NCBI RefSeq assembly: GCF_001625305.1
Contig: NW_017802503.1
Location: forward strand, 191,099-255,098
Length of the DNA stretch: 64,000 nucleotides
Direction: 5' to 3'
From: Branchiostoma belcheri
Taxonomy: Eukaryota; Chordata; Leptocardii; Amphioxiformes; Branchiostomatidae
Shown: in pieces, positions 53,244 to 64,000 of the stretch
Layout: each line of letters opens with the position of its first letter
Numbering within the stretch: the first letter of the stretch is position 1
Made by a program: the position numbers and the translations under genes
Notes under the pieces: model-generated
What the model was told of the DNA's origin: nothing
Databases searched by the model: none
The model's input: only the letters and a program-made list of their open reading frames with translations

Positions 53244-56200
53244 GAGACATGCAGCACAATGGCACCCGATTGTCGTCAGAGGACATCCCCGCAATATTAC
53301 GGGAGCATCTGTCGCCTACGAACCCAACGACACTAATCACCACAGTCACCTCCGGTTCTCCTACAAACACCACAGCCACTACTGGATCGAATGCCCCACC
53401 AACAGCCCCACCTACGAAACACCACAGCCACTACTGGATCGAATGCCCCACCACCAGACTCCACCACCAACCCAGCAGCCGGGGCACGACCAGACTCCAC
53501 CACCTCCCCAGCAGGCTGGGCACCACCAGGCTCCACCACCACCTCAGCAGCCGGGGCACCACCAGGCTCCACAGCCACCACAGACTCCACAGCCACTGCA
53601 GGCTCCTTGGCTCATGACAACTAGAGTGGCCAGACAAATGGCCACACTGGCCAACAGGGTGCCCTTTGGACCCCTCGGAGGTGGAAACTTTGGTGAGCAT
53701 ACTATTCTGAATAAATGTAATTAAAACCTCATACTGAATGGGAAATATTTGGAAGGGACCAAGTGACTTTGTTGTGTCAGTGTAATTTTTTTAGCTAAGC
53801 CTCTTGTTGGTTATAGCTATAGAGTGTAACTTACATACCAGATGCAAAAAAAAACAATGTATCAAGATGTAACAAATCACATTAGACCATAGGCTATGAC
53901 TACAAGATTGAGGTCATTCGTGCTACTGTGTCATTCATGCTACTGTATCATGTCATGTAGGTCGCATCAGAATGGTGCCAAGGATGGTTCAGCTCCCAAC
54001 CTGGAGGCACCAGCCACCCCGGGCAGGCCAGATGCAAACCAGGCCACCCCAGCACTCATTGGCAGAGCACCAGCTACCAGCCAGAATGGTGCCAAGGATG
54101 GCATTTCAGCCACAGGGAACCCCCTGGAGGTTCTTTCAGAAGTAAGACTTTTCAGGATTCCTGACTCTTAACATTAAAAATGAATGAATGACGAATCACT
54201 TATGACAAATCACTTAACCCTCTTCGTGACTCTATTCATCTATTCAGGGTTTGTTTTTCCAGGGACAGTAATTGTCAGAAATGTTATGTCTTTAATGTTG
54301 GCTGCTTTAATATGTTTGATCACAAACCTTAAGTCGTTACTTAGAGCACTGCCAGGTCCCCTCAGCCAATAGGGAGCCTGTTTTTTTATGATTATATCCA
54401 CATGCATGTAGTACTAGCTGCCTTTTTGCCAGTTAGTGAACCTCTCACTGCACTAACTAACCAGCCACCCTCTTCTCAGCCAACCAGTGAGCTGGAATTG
54501 GTCTCTCTCTAGTGATAGAGGTGCTCTAACTAACCGAATAGATTAGACTATGTTGGAGACGCCTACTGTGGTATCCATAAAAACAACAGCTGGCCAATGG
54601 CAGTGTACAGCTTTCTGCCTTTGGCAGGCTGACCGGCTCACTACCACACATGGCTTGAGTCTTCTCAGACAGCAAAACAACTCCTTGAAACTAGACAGAA
54701 AGTGACACTGAACAAAGATTTATAAAGCTAAATATAGTCAGTGTTCGAAATACCCATCTGCAGTCTGCAATTTGCAGATAGATTTTCAAGATTGCAGAAG
54801 AGAAAACTTACAATCTGCAATTTTGCAGAAGGAAAAAATAGGCTCCGGATTCAATAATTTTCAATTAGCAAAGCAGTGGCGCTGTGAATAGATCGAAAAC
54901 CTGCGCCGCACGAACCTGCCGGCGTTTTCCAGCAGACTGTAATGGTCCCAAATAAGGGAATTTGGGGTCAAAGTTGAACGATTTCGACAAGGCGACGAAA
55001 GGCGACGATAACCAAATATGGGCACTCGCCATTTTCCGATGTTAGATTTCGTCTCCCGGGAGGACCCGACAACTGCCTCGGCAATTTTCGCTGAGCATTT
55101 CCCAGCAGGTGAAGGTGAAGGTGTGATTTCCCAGCAGGCAACACGGCAAAGGAAACATGGCTCCTCCGAAAAACCACACTCGCCTCGGCGTTAATTTGCC
55201 GAAATTTTGATGTTTTTCCTTGGTATTTTGCACGATTCAAGCAAAGAAAACAAGTTGATCACATGAACAAAAGAGAAATACAGCACTGGGAACCAAATGG
55301 TCCGTTTTGTTGGGCGGTAATTTCTCATTTCGAGTGAAAATTTACGTGCATCACATTGCGACCATATGGTGTAAAATCAGTGATTTTCGGCTCGATCCGA
55401 ACCAAGCACGGCCCGTAGACTTGTCCTTTATGATTTCTAGATGACTATCGGTACCAAAATAAGGTAAAATATTGTTGCAAAATGAGAGAGACGGAGACTA
55501 AGGTAAACTTCTTTTATTTAAAGGCTGGATTTTCATTTTCCTGGCAGGCTTCTTTGTATGTAGTGATCATCAGTTATTCAGTAACGTTACAAATATGGAT
55601 TTTTGTTCCGGTCAAAAAAAAACCGGTCCACCGACGTTTCGGTTTTTTTGGACCGGACCGATAAAATTTTTCGGTCCGAACATATGTAAAAGAGTGATAT
55701 TTTGAAGAATTTCAGTAATGCTACAGATTTACAAAGCTATACCGTTATATATATATGATGTAAAAATAGGCATTATTGGTTTCAGAAGGTTGTAATATGG
55801 GGGCTTGTGTATTTGCAGAAAGTATTTCAAAATTGCAGGACGAAATTTTGATACTTCTGCAATATTGCAGAGCACTGAAAAAAAAGTATTTCGACCACTG
55901 ATAGTACTAGTGCAGTAGTGGATGGGGTTTATCAACTTCGTGGACCTAAAAGTGCTCTAAGTTAGATAGAGCATGGTTTGAGGCTGAATACTCGGATTTA
56001 GAACTGCCCGCCCAATTTCATGTCACCCTCGGCCTCCAGCCTCCTGAGGCATGAAATCCCCTTGGTGGGCAGGGCAGTTCTATATCCTCATAGTCAGCCT
56101 CAAACCATGCTCTATCTATATAGACTAATACATGTACAAGGTAGAGTGAAGACACTCTGTACTTAAATGTACTATTTGAGGGCAAATCTTACACTGTTTG

Positions 56201-56748
56201 AATGACAGGGGCCCCCAACATCTTTTGTTGTGAGTTAGCCCCGGCCTACACTGTCTCTAAAGTTTGACTCACAAATGAAGTTGTAAACAAGGAATTTGGC
56301 CTTCAATAAAGGGAACCCTCTAGAATTTTTTGGGGGATACCAGACCCCATACTGTTCATGGCATTGAGACTCGATGTGTGGCAATGTATTGCAGAAGATT
56401 GTCCTTCTGTACTTGACTCCTACACCATAACAAAAATTCCAATGAAACATCAGCTTATCCCAACAGGATTCTTTTACCCCATACACTGTTTACACTAGAA
56501 CATTGTTTGTCCATACCAGTATGATGGTTGTTGCAGGAATGCTTAATTCAAGAAAATAAGTAAGATTTACAAAATTGCGAGTAGCAAAAATGGCATTATA
56601 TGAAACCTCTTTGTGGTACAAAACCAAACTGTTAAAACCATACTCTCTTCTTTGATTTTCAGTTACCGATAAGTCGCAGCAGCTAGACCTGGAAACATCT
56701 CTTGGATGTGTTGGTGTCACCAAAAGGGGTGGGCATTTCCTAACATGA
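53244..56748 (+). CDS. Candidate three-exon gene encoding a P/T/Q-rich low-complexity protein
   Basis: Exon-like blocks 53244-53692 (acceptor CCCTGTAG, donor TTTG|GTGAGC), 53961-54141 (acceptor TCATGTAG, donor GAA|GTAAGA) and 56663-56748 (acceptor GATTTTCAG). Two readings compete. One starts at ATG 53249 (QHNGTRLSSEDIPAILREHL) and becomes Thr/Ser/Pro-rich. The other is Pro/Gln/His-rich (repeats of QAPPPPQQPGHH) and connects in phase to exon 2 (RMVPRMVQLPTWRHQPPRAG) and to a short exon 3 ending NYR stop. Exon 2 is open in all frames and repeats AGAATGGTGCCAAGGATGG. No known domain. A non-triplet duplication inside exon 1 may have shifted the frame, so this could also be a decayed gene. Confidence 0.35.
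54739..55900. mobile_element. hAT-like non-autonomous element, ~1.16 kb
   Basis: Terminal CAGTGTTCGAAATAC and the complement of GTATTTCGACCACTG match with one or two differences. Flanks share ATAGT. Subterminal TGCAATTTTGCAG-like motifs repeat at both ends, the layout of hAT transposase-binding sites. No transposase inside. It lies in the possible intron between exon blocks 53961-54141 and 56663-56748. Confidence 0.72.
55963..56118. mobile_element. Foldback (MITE-like) element, 156 bp
   Basis: The left arm TAGATAGAGCATGGTTTGAG continues to GAACTGCCCGCCCA and pairs with the right TGGGCAGGGCAGTTC...CTCAAACCATGCTCTATCTA. Confidence 0.9.
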
Positions 56749-57162
56749 GAAGTTCAAGATAACTGTATCTTTGAAGAAATACCTTGCACTTAAAGGGAGC
56801 AGTACATCTACAGAGGCCATATGAATGACATTACCCCCGAGTCCCATTTCAGTTTTCAAGTAATCTGCAGTTTACACGAAGACGCTGTAGTGTTTGCCGT
56901 CTTTCTGAGAGGGAGTCATTAAGCTTGTACTATTGAGAGTGACTGCCATAGATTAGGACGTCTGTGTTTGAGGAATTTTGTTATTCCTACGCTTTAGTTT
57001 GTAACTTCATACACTGTTGCTCCTAGATAGTAAACGTTTCATCCAGCTATCATCTGATCATCTCATCTTTTAGAAAGCTTGCAGCACAATATCGTACCAT
57101 GAAGTGAGAAATGTATTAAATTTACATGTGGATGTGTTATAGAATGCTCTCACAAAAAGGGA

Positions 57163-57168
57163 AATAAA
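57163..57168 (+). terminator. Candidate poly(A) signal
   Basis: AATAAA about 415 bp after the last exon block of the candidate gene at 53244-56748. Confidence 0.3.
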
Positions 57169-59213
57169 GTACATACACATAACTTTGAAATGTCTCTATA
57201 TCTGTATGATAAGGCAATTGGACATGAAAATGAAGAATATGTCAGTGGTCTTGTTAGTGGATAGCATTTTGCATTGTAGATATTGTAGACATCTTTTGTA
57301 TAAAACGTTTTGCATTTAAATGGTGATTATTGTGTTAACATTGTATGACATACGAGTTAATATTATTATTTTTGCTCTATAAACTTCTGAGGTAGCCATG
57401 TATTTAGGATACTTTTTTTGCAAAGCATGCTGAACACAAACATAGGTAAAACACTGCTGAACACCTCTGTACAAGTCTAAAGTGAGGAATACCCATAGAA
57501 AATAAAAAGGAAGAAAGTCCTGGAACTCAAAACGTCACATTATTTGCCACAACTGTATCCAACCTGCATGAATTTTATCACCTAATCTTTCTCTGTATTA
57601 GGCCATACCAAGAGAAGGTAAATCGAAAACTACACAATTATAAGGTGTTAAGACGAATATTATTCTAATTTCTGATAAGATGTATGTATCCTACTTCCTG
57701 CATATAATGCTTTTCAGCACAAATAAAAGTTTTGAGTGTACCCTTTGAGAACATGAATGAAAGTATTGTGTGAATGTGTGTTGTCTCCCATGCATAAAGA
57801 TCAACATATGATTTTTTGTCGATTTTGAAAAAAATATTTTTTGCCCTTTTCCAATCATACGGCAATACTGGACAAGATGAGGAACCTTGCCTAATTTACA
57901 CCTAAGCTAATGACGTAGTCCACCGACTTTGACTTCTATCAATGACGCTATAGAATTAGCATAAATGGTGAATTTGTAGGTGTAGAAAGTAAAAAAAAAT
58001 GTTTAAGGCGTTAGAAAACGTGTGAATTAACAAAAGTCCGTTGTCTAAACCTAAATTTCAAACCAATAAATCTCTATCAAATTCTCGTTTCCATGGTAAC
58101 ACCAAAGGTGAGTATGAAATCGGATATATTAAAGAAAGGTTTTGCGGCTCTACCTCTAAACATTCAGGAATAATGTCACATGAAATCCGTGACACCGGCC
58201 TGCCACCCCCTCCCCTCTTGATAAGGTTAAGATGCCTAACTAGTTGAGGCAGCAATACACATCTTTAAAACACTTGACAAGTAGGTGTTAACGAGTACGC
58301 AATGAGGTGTGAACTCTTGTGCGTGCGCCTTCTTAAGCTTGGTTAAGTGTTGTCAACATATATGTACCTTGCTCATTCATTGACAAAGACTGGAGTCTTA
58401 CACTTACAGTCGTAAAGTTGGTGAGTCCAATTTTTGTGTTGGAATTTACAGTTTAAACTTGCTCCATAATAATACATTTTCCTTCGTTATACATAATTAT
58501 GAAAGGTCATGAGAAAGACATTCACAACAATGAAACAAGAAATTCACAACAACTATATTATTCAGAAGAGTTTTTACGAATTCATTTTCTTAGTAATTAA
58601 TATGACTATGAATATGATGGTCCAGCTATGCTCGACATAACAATGTCTATTTTTAAAGTCTCATCACATGTAACCATAACTCCCACTTGTGATAGAACGT
58701 CCTTGCTCGAATAACGTTTAAGAAGTTTTAAAATAGTTTAACCGCCTTGCTCAAACCGACTCTCTATTGACTTGACCTTCCAAAGGTCACCCTTCGAGTG
58801 TGTTGTCAAAATACCGCTTTTTTACCTCCATGGACAGATGCGAAAAAATATCGTACCTTGTTGCCTGATCCTGTAACAACTTAAGCCAATATCCTACCAG
58901 AATGTGGCATATGACTGTGGCTGTGACACTTCCCGCAAGATTTACAGATATATAACACATCGAAGAAGTTGAGCAAGGACATTCAACAAGAAATTATGCA
59001 CCAAGGAGCTTCTATCACCTCTTTGGTTACACTTACAGAATTTTGGAGTGACCCATTCTAACAGGGGTGATTAAAAATACTATGGTAGTATGTTTGCCCT
59101 CACTTTGTTGAATCCTATGTGTATGACTTACGTCTATAGTTCGAAAGTTTAACAGAATATTGTCAGTATTGAATATAGTCATATATCACATGAAGTGATC
59201 TTTGCGGCCCAAA
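57169..59213. other. AT-rich intergenic stretch, nothing recognised
   Basis: No exon, domain or repeat identified in about 2 kb. Confidence 0.45.
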
Positions 59214-59465
59214 ATGTGTGCACCCAGGATCATCATTACGGCTCCCCTCGACCTGGATGGACCGGACCAGACCGCTTCCGTTAAAAATTGTCACGTGACC
59301 TGTACCCAACCAGTGCTCTTATACACATTAGCCACGATTTCAAATGTAAGGAAAGGTTCGACCAACGTCCGCGTCCTGTATGATGTGGCGGCATGCGACA
59401 CGAGCAAGGGGCTGAGGGATCAAGTCTACAGTGAATTATCTGTGATCACCAACTGTTATGGGACG
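59214..59465 (+). CDS. Candidate exon, 84 codons, unknown product
   Basis: ATG 59214 opens MCAPRIIITAPLDLDG and runs in coding-like sequence (TNVRVLYDVAACDTSK; LRDQVYSELSVITNCYGT) to a consensus donor ACG|GTGAGT, exactly 84 codons, phase 0. No family recognised. Might instead be an internal exon of a gene continuing right, although no partner exon was found. Confidence 0.35.
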
Positions 59466-60194
59466 GTGAGTGAAACTTTATTTAATACAGAAGCTCAGAA
59501 CAATAACCTCCTTGCTCAGAATGATTGTAATGCAGTGTTCATTGTTCTCAACCCTGCTGGATCCAACATGGCGTCACGTGCCGAAAATTTGTCATATATG
59601 TGAATTTTGTAGGACGCAGAAGAAAGATGGGTCATAACCAGGGTTTGAAAGGTATAAATCGTAATCCTGGCAATCTCACGGAGTTCACTATAGGAAATAT
59701 ATTAAAGTAATTAGAATAGGTCGGGTCAACTTTGAGCTTTTTTCCGTAGACCGTAGTTTTTCGTGTGAAGACAAAGGGGTTTGGGTAGGAGGGTATAACT
59801 ACGTGTATGTACTAGTATGTATGTATGCTTCATACCACATTGAATTTATAACCTACCGTCGACATTGTTCAGTATTGTACAGACTTAGTTATTGGTAAAA
59901 ATAAGTTGTTAAGGGGATCTTGGTATACGCAAATTGGTTGTATACGCGCCCTCCCCCAACGACTTCCCGCCTTCACATCTGTTTTCTATCATGCCATCAT
60001 GGTCGCGAAAACACGAGAGAAGAGACAAAGCCAGGGGGAGATTCACTAACTAAGTTGTAATCTGGATTCGGGAGCCTCCTGCTTGAAAAGCAAAATGTCC
60101 ATGCCATGGTCCAAACCAGTATTCAATGAAGAGTGGCTGCTAATTCTGAAAATGTCTCTACTAATCAGGAATAGGTTTGCCAGCACGCCATTCC

Positions 60195-60476
60195 AGGGTT
60201 TTCTAGATAAATTTAGCATGGGGGAGCAGATTGCAAGCATGGCGAGATAGCAAAGCAACCAAGGTTTCTTTTGAGAGTAACACAGTTTTTAATGCTAGAA
60301 TTCTTTGTTGTAAATGTGGAAGTTGTGAAATTTGGTTGTGTAAAAGAAAACTCCTTTACACTTCAGGGTTTTTCTAGAAAAGTTTAGCATGAGGGAGCAG
60401 ATCGCAAGCGTGGCAAGGGGGCAAAGCATCCGTGGGGTGATTTTTTATGAGAGTAACACAGTTTGTAATGCTAGAA
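60195..60476 (+). repeat. Direct repeat pair, ~106-112 bp units
   Basis: AGGG-TTTTCTAGA-AA-TTTAGCATG to AATGCTAGAA occurs at 60195-60300 and 60365-60476, about 85-90 percent alike by eye, with an unrelated 64-bp spacer. Confidence 0.85.
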
Positions 60477-60682
60477 TACACTGGATGATTGCTGTATTGT
60501 TTTTACATCTTTACTGGAAAAAGGTCATTTTGAGAAAGACTAATTGGTGTGTAAGTAGCCACTTAGGGTTCAATCTGAGAATTGATATGAGGGAGCTGGC
60601 TGGTTACATGAGGGAGCAGCTCCCCTGTTCCCCTGTTTAGAAAAAAACCTGCACTTTTTACAGCATATAAACAATGACCCAG

Positions 60683-60830
60683 TTTAGACCAGACTTTTAG
60701 ATCCCATTCAGACCAGACTTTTAAAAACAAGTTGAAACCGCTAAATCATTAGCGGGGTAAACCAGGCTAAAATCCCTAGCGTTCACGCCAGACTTACAAA
60801 ACCGTTTTTTCAAAAACCCTGTCCAGCCAT
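60683..60830. repeat. Remnant of the CCAGACTT/CCGGTTTT TIR family
   Basis: GACCAGACTTTTA (twice), GTTGAAACCGCTAAAT, GCGTTCACGCCAGACTTA and CCGTTTTTTCAAAAACCC are terminal motifs of the element at 61390, here collapsed into 150 bp. Confidence 0.75.
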
Positions 60831-61389
60831 TAGAGGCGAGGTCCAAGTAGCAGAAATTAACCAGTGACGTCAAAGGTACTGTCGCTGCACCGCCTAGCGG
60901 ACAATCGGGCGGTAGCCAGGGAACATGAGCAGGTCATATCACGGCAAATATGTGCAGGGGTGGCAGAAACCAATAAAACACCATTTACAAATAGGATTTT
61001 CGGTAGAAAGGCCCCAAAATTGAAAGTATTGGACCTCGCCTTTAAGCCATGACTGCAGTTTGTATGAAAACTGAATCAAAACTAAAACAAAATATACAGG
61101 TAAACATTCTTGTTTTGGTGCAGCCCCCCCCCCCCCCCCAACGTTGTGTGGAATTTGTACACGGCCTTTGCACATGGCAATAATGCTATAATGAATCCAT
61201 ATGAATAGATATCATAAACATTTGAATTCATCCTGGGAAGCAGTCGTGGACATTGCCTGCCCTTTTCTCACCAACTTTTGAGAACAGTTCATGTATAAAA
61301 AATACAAACCATGGTTCAAAAGAAAACATACCAGTTTGTGTACATTTTTTAGCTTCTTTGAAGAGGGTTGCCATTACAGTAACTTTTAT
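60831..61389. other. Intergenic, poly-C run
   Basis: Contains a C17 tract at about 61123-61139 (an assembly-risk site). No gene seen. Confidence 0.45.
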
Positions 61390-62095
61390 ACCAGACTTAT
61401 ATTTAGCGGTTTCAACCGGTTTTTCAAAAACCGGTTTTTATTTAACCTGGTGTGAACGCAAATTAACCGGTTTTTTAGGGGTTTAAATCCGATTTTGAAA
61501 AACCACCTCGGGAGGTGGTTTTTGAGGGGTTTTTGTGGGGGTTTTCCACCGAAAAACCTGGTCTGAACGCTAAGGGTTTATTGAACCGGTTTTTGCGTCA
61601 TAATTCCGGGGTCACGGGGTCAGCATCCTGGCCGTGTGCGACCTGCAAGCTTTTTTGATCGCGTTGTTTTGACCAACTTGAGTTCGTTTCCACTGTTTTT
61701 CCACGGTTTTTCTTTATTTTGCGATGGAATCAGCAAACGCAACCTGGTCGGCGGACGGGACGTTCCTGATACTTATTTAGGTTTGGAGAGCAGCAGTCGC
61801 CGAATTCGAACTCTACCGAACCAAAAATGTTGGAGGAGGCTGATTTCTTGAAGATAAAGGATCAGTGCCGCACTAAGGTAAAAACAAACTGAAGACGGCA
61901 TGCAAGCAAGAAGGCCAAGGACAACAATCAGAAGAGCGGGAGGAACGGTTATTCAAACTGCAGTCATGGCCGATTAATTGGATATTCACCGGACAGGATT
62001 TTTACAAAACCGGTTATCAAAAGTCTGGTATGAACGCTAAGGGTTTTAGCCGGGTTTTTGAAAAACCGGTTGAAACCGCTAAATATAAGTCTGGT
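61390..62095. mobile_element. PIF/Harbinger-like TIR element, ~706 bp
   Basis: About 43-bp near-perfect terminal inverted repeats starting ACCAGACTTATATTTAGCGG and continuing TTTCAACCGGTTTTTC. TGAACGCTAAGGGTT recurs inside (61563, 62030). It encloses a decayed Myb/SANT-like segment, the accessory protein type of PIF/Harbinger elements. Target duplication not determined. Confidence 0.8.
61724..61965 (+). pseudogene. Decayed Myb/SANT-like DNA-binding domain
   Basis: ATG 61724 opens MESANATWSADGTFLILI, which has the W-[ST]-x-[ED] start of a trihelix domain. After a stop, LKIKDQCRTKVKTN and SKKAKDNNQKSGRNGY match the conserved third-helix part (QCR-x-K-x-K-x-LK...KA-KD-NN-x-x-SG). In-frame stop and small indels show it is dead. 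Confidence 0.7.
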
Positions 62096-62151
62096 ATGAA
62101 CAGGGTCTTAGTTTGGACAGTACTACATTGCATCAGTGGCCCATTTTCTGC

Positions 62152-62236
62152 TGTGCAGGTTTCGGGGCGGGTAGGAATTTTGATAGTGTTTCGAATATTT
62201 TTTTAACGCGTGATTTCAATAGCCAGCCATCCTAAA
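62152..62236 (+). repeat. Dispersed repeat, left part of interrupted copy
   Basis: Matches 47371-47455. Interrupted at CATCCTAAA by the 62237-63808 element. Confidence 0.92.
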
Positions 62237-63808
62237 CAGGGCTCAAACTTAACTTTTTTCCCTACTGTCCCAGAATTGTCCCAAAAGTAATTTCCAACTG
62301 TCCCGAAGTGAGAATGGACTGTCCCAACCTGGTTTTCATGAATTATGTATAACAACAACTGTAGAGCTTAGTCAGAGTGTAGTATTACTGTGTAAGCCAA
62401 TTGACAATGAAATTAACTCAAATCCAACTCAAATTCAAACTTGTCCAGTTTAAGTTTACAGGAGTATCGCCAGAATGCGCAGCGCGTTGCAGGGGGAGGT
62501 CTATCGGGGGAAGCTATTGCATTTTGTCTTTTCTGAACACAAAATCATCTCGGGCAACTTCAGTTCTACATTTTCTGTACAAATGCAGACTTATGAGGCT
62601 GGAGAAATGTTAAAGATCTGTACTTAATTCTATAATACCCTCTTCATGTTCAAAAAAATTGTATTAGCACACTTAATTTTGAAAAAAATTGGGCATAGGT
62701 TCCCCGGATGACCCCTAACCGGGGGCCAACGGTGCTTCCACAAGTTCAACAAGTGAAAAATACATGATACAAACTGTACATGTATTTACTACCTGGAACT
62801 TGGAGCTAGTATTTCAAAGGTGTTACAGTGTGATATAACCAAGCTAGTGACCCAGTAATATTTCCTTAAACCATTAAAAAAATCACATATTGACACAACT
62901 AAACAAATAAAAATGTGATTATGTCTATAAACTCATACTCAAAAACAATTATTGAGAGACACTCGGATCGCCGTATTACTAATTATCTCCCCCAATGTAT
63001 CAAGTATCAATGTAAAACTAAAACTAGTAAAAGTCCTTCACAGCATCCAACCGCACATTCATAGAAACAATAACATACTAGTATTATATTCTGATAATAG
63101 AAACCAATAAATTCGGAAATTTTCACAGCTTTGTTTGCAAATTAACGTTCTAAAATATTGAGTGAATTTGTATTTCTGTTGCCGAAAAATATTTTTTATG
63201 CATTTGAAGTATCGTTTTAGCACGTTGTAATATCTTGTACGTTTGGATGCTATCTTGACCTTTCAGGTCATTTTTTTTGTGAAAAGCGTCCGCCATTTTT
63301 TTCTGTCTTTCAAATGGACTTTCTAGCTGTTTTTTCGGACAAATGTCAACCGTTTAAAACATTTTACGGCCTCAAAAACCCATATAACGAGGAAATCAAG
63401 TTATAGTTGTTATTTTCGTGCGTAACATTTCTTCTTGGGGTGGATTATTTCTCCGTCGAGCCGCCAAAAACTAGCATAGCATGCGTGGCCCGATCCATGC
63501 GATTAGCGGCGTAGCGGCTCGATCCATGTCGCCCGGCGGAAGAAAATTGGAATGACGAGCACATTTATCGGGAAAATATTGGAATAAAATCGCTAATTTT
63601 GAAATTTATCGCAGAAATATTGGAATAAAATCCTTAACTTTCGGCAGGTTTTTCTGGAGCCGAAAGCCGGGTCGCGCGCCCGATAAACGCATGAAGGGCA
63701 GACATTCTAAGTTTATTATTTTTCTATTGTCCCAAAATGATTTTTCAGTTGTCTCGGCCGAAATTCAGTGGCCAGGGGACATCGGGACATCGTTAAGTTC
63801 GAGCCCTG
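62237..63808. mobile_element. hAT-like non-autonomous element, 1572 bp, 6-bp TSD
   Basis: Terminal CAGGGCTCAAACTTAAC and the complement of GTTAAGTTCGAGCCCTG (one mismatch in 17). Flanked by CCTAAA at 62231-62236 and 63809-63814. The empty site at 47449-47465 confirms both borders. Subterminal TGTCCC motifs cluster at both ends. No transposase. Confidence 0.93.
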
Positions 63809-64000
63809 CCTAAAACTAGCCGCCGGGAGAACGTTTCATTCTGCGAGCCCCGGAGCCTGCACAGGAGGCCACACAGCCAGTAACATATACAAAATAAAGC
63901 TGACATTACACCGGAGGCTTGTCACACAGTTTGTCTTGTCTTTGCCGCAAACCTTGTGACTTGGTTTTAACATTCAGGCTGGTTTTAACATTCACGTATT
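63809..64000 (+). repeat. Dispersed repeat, right part of interrupted copy
   Basis: Matches about 47450-47645 and is still matching at the window edge, so it continues beyond it. Confidence 0.92.

Noticed and set aside
53333-53700. Minus-strand Val/Gly- and Trp/Leu-rich frames
   Set aside because: Antisense of the proline/glutamine-coding minisatellite-like segment.

Overview
The window reads as animal nuclear DNA, most likely from a lancelet (Branchiostoma). The genes are split into short exons with GT/AG introns. A C2H2 zinc-finger array is built from near-identical fingers of the type [25 protein letters not shown], which I associate with lancelet-expanded families. Most of the rest is dispersed debris of many transposon classes. 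There are no operons, rRNA genes or CRISPR arrays. The species call is inference.

Layout. 1-6.2 kb is repeat-rich: a TCACAT-motif block, a ~224-236 bp tandem satellite, a second TCACAT block, a LINE fragment and a Helitron-like element. 6.3-17.5 kb (+) holds 13 exons of a CMP-N-acetylneuraminate hydroxylase (CMAH), from Rieske box 2 to the stop codon, with an unusual C-terminal hydrophobic anchor exon. 18.8-20.0 kb (-) holds three thioredoxin exons that carry a one-base deletion and a Trp-to-Ser change at the active site. 22.6-24.8 kb (-) is LINE debris. 26.6-27.6 kb (-) is a ten-finger C2H2 gene followed by at least two fossil fingers after its stop. 29.9-30.5 kb is a 106-bp minisatellite. 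31.8-36.8 kb is a second Helitron-like copy, a TCGAC-rich minisatellite and a decayed L1/Tx1-like LINE split by a tRNA-derived SINE. 36.8-41.5 kb (-) is a gene I assembled from seven short exons with matching phases: RING finger, TRAF-type zinc fingers and a MATH-like C-terminus. 41.8-49.9 kb is microsatellite, LINE fragments and foldback elements. 49.9-50.9 kb (+) is an intact Merlin/IS1595-type transposase ORF. 51.7-57 kb holds palindromic mini-elements, an RT fragment, a possible P/T/Q-rich three-exon gene and a hAT-like element. 57-64 kb holds one candidate exon, a PIF/Harbinger-like element with a decayed Myb/SANT domain, and a 1.57-kb TIR element whose unoccupied target is also present in the window at 47.4 kb.

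The genes do not form a pathway. CMAH makes CMP-Neu5Gc, the RING-TRAF protein is probably a ubiquitin ligase, and the zinc-finger protein probably binds DNA. The strongest signals are the anchored CMAH tail, the unrecognised RING-TRAF gene, the damaged thioredoxin, three palindromic micro-transposons with 8-9 bp target duplications, and the filled/empty site pair.
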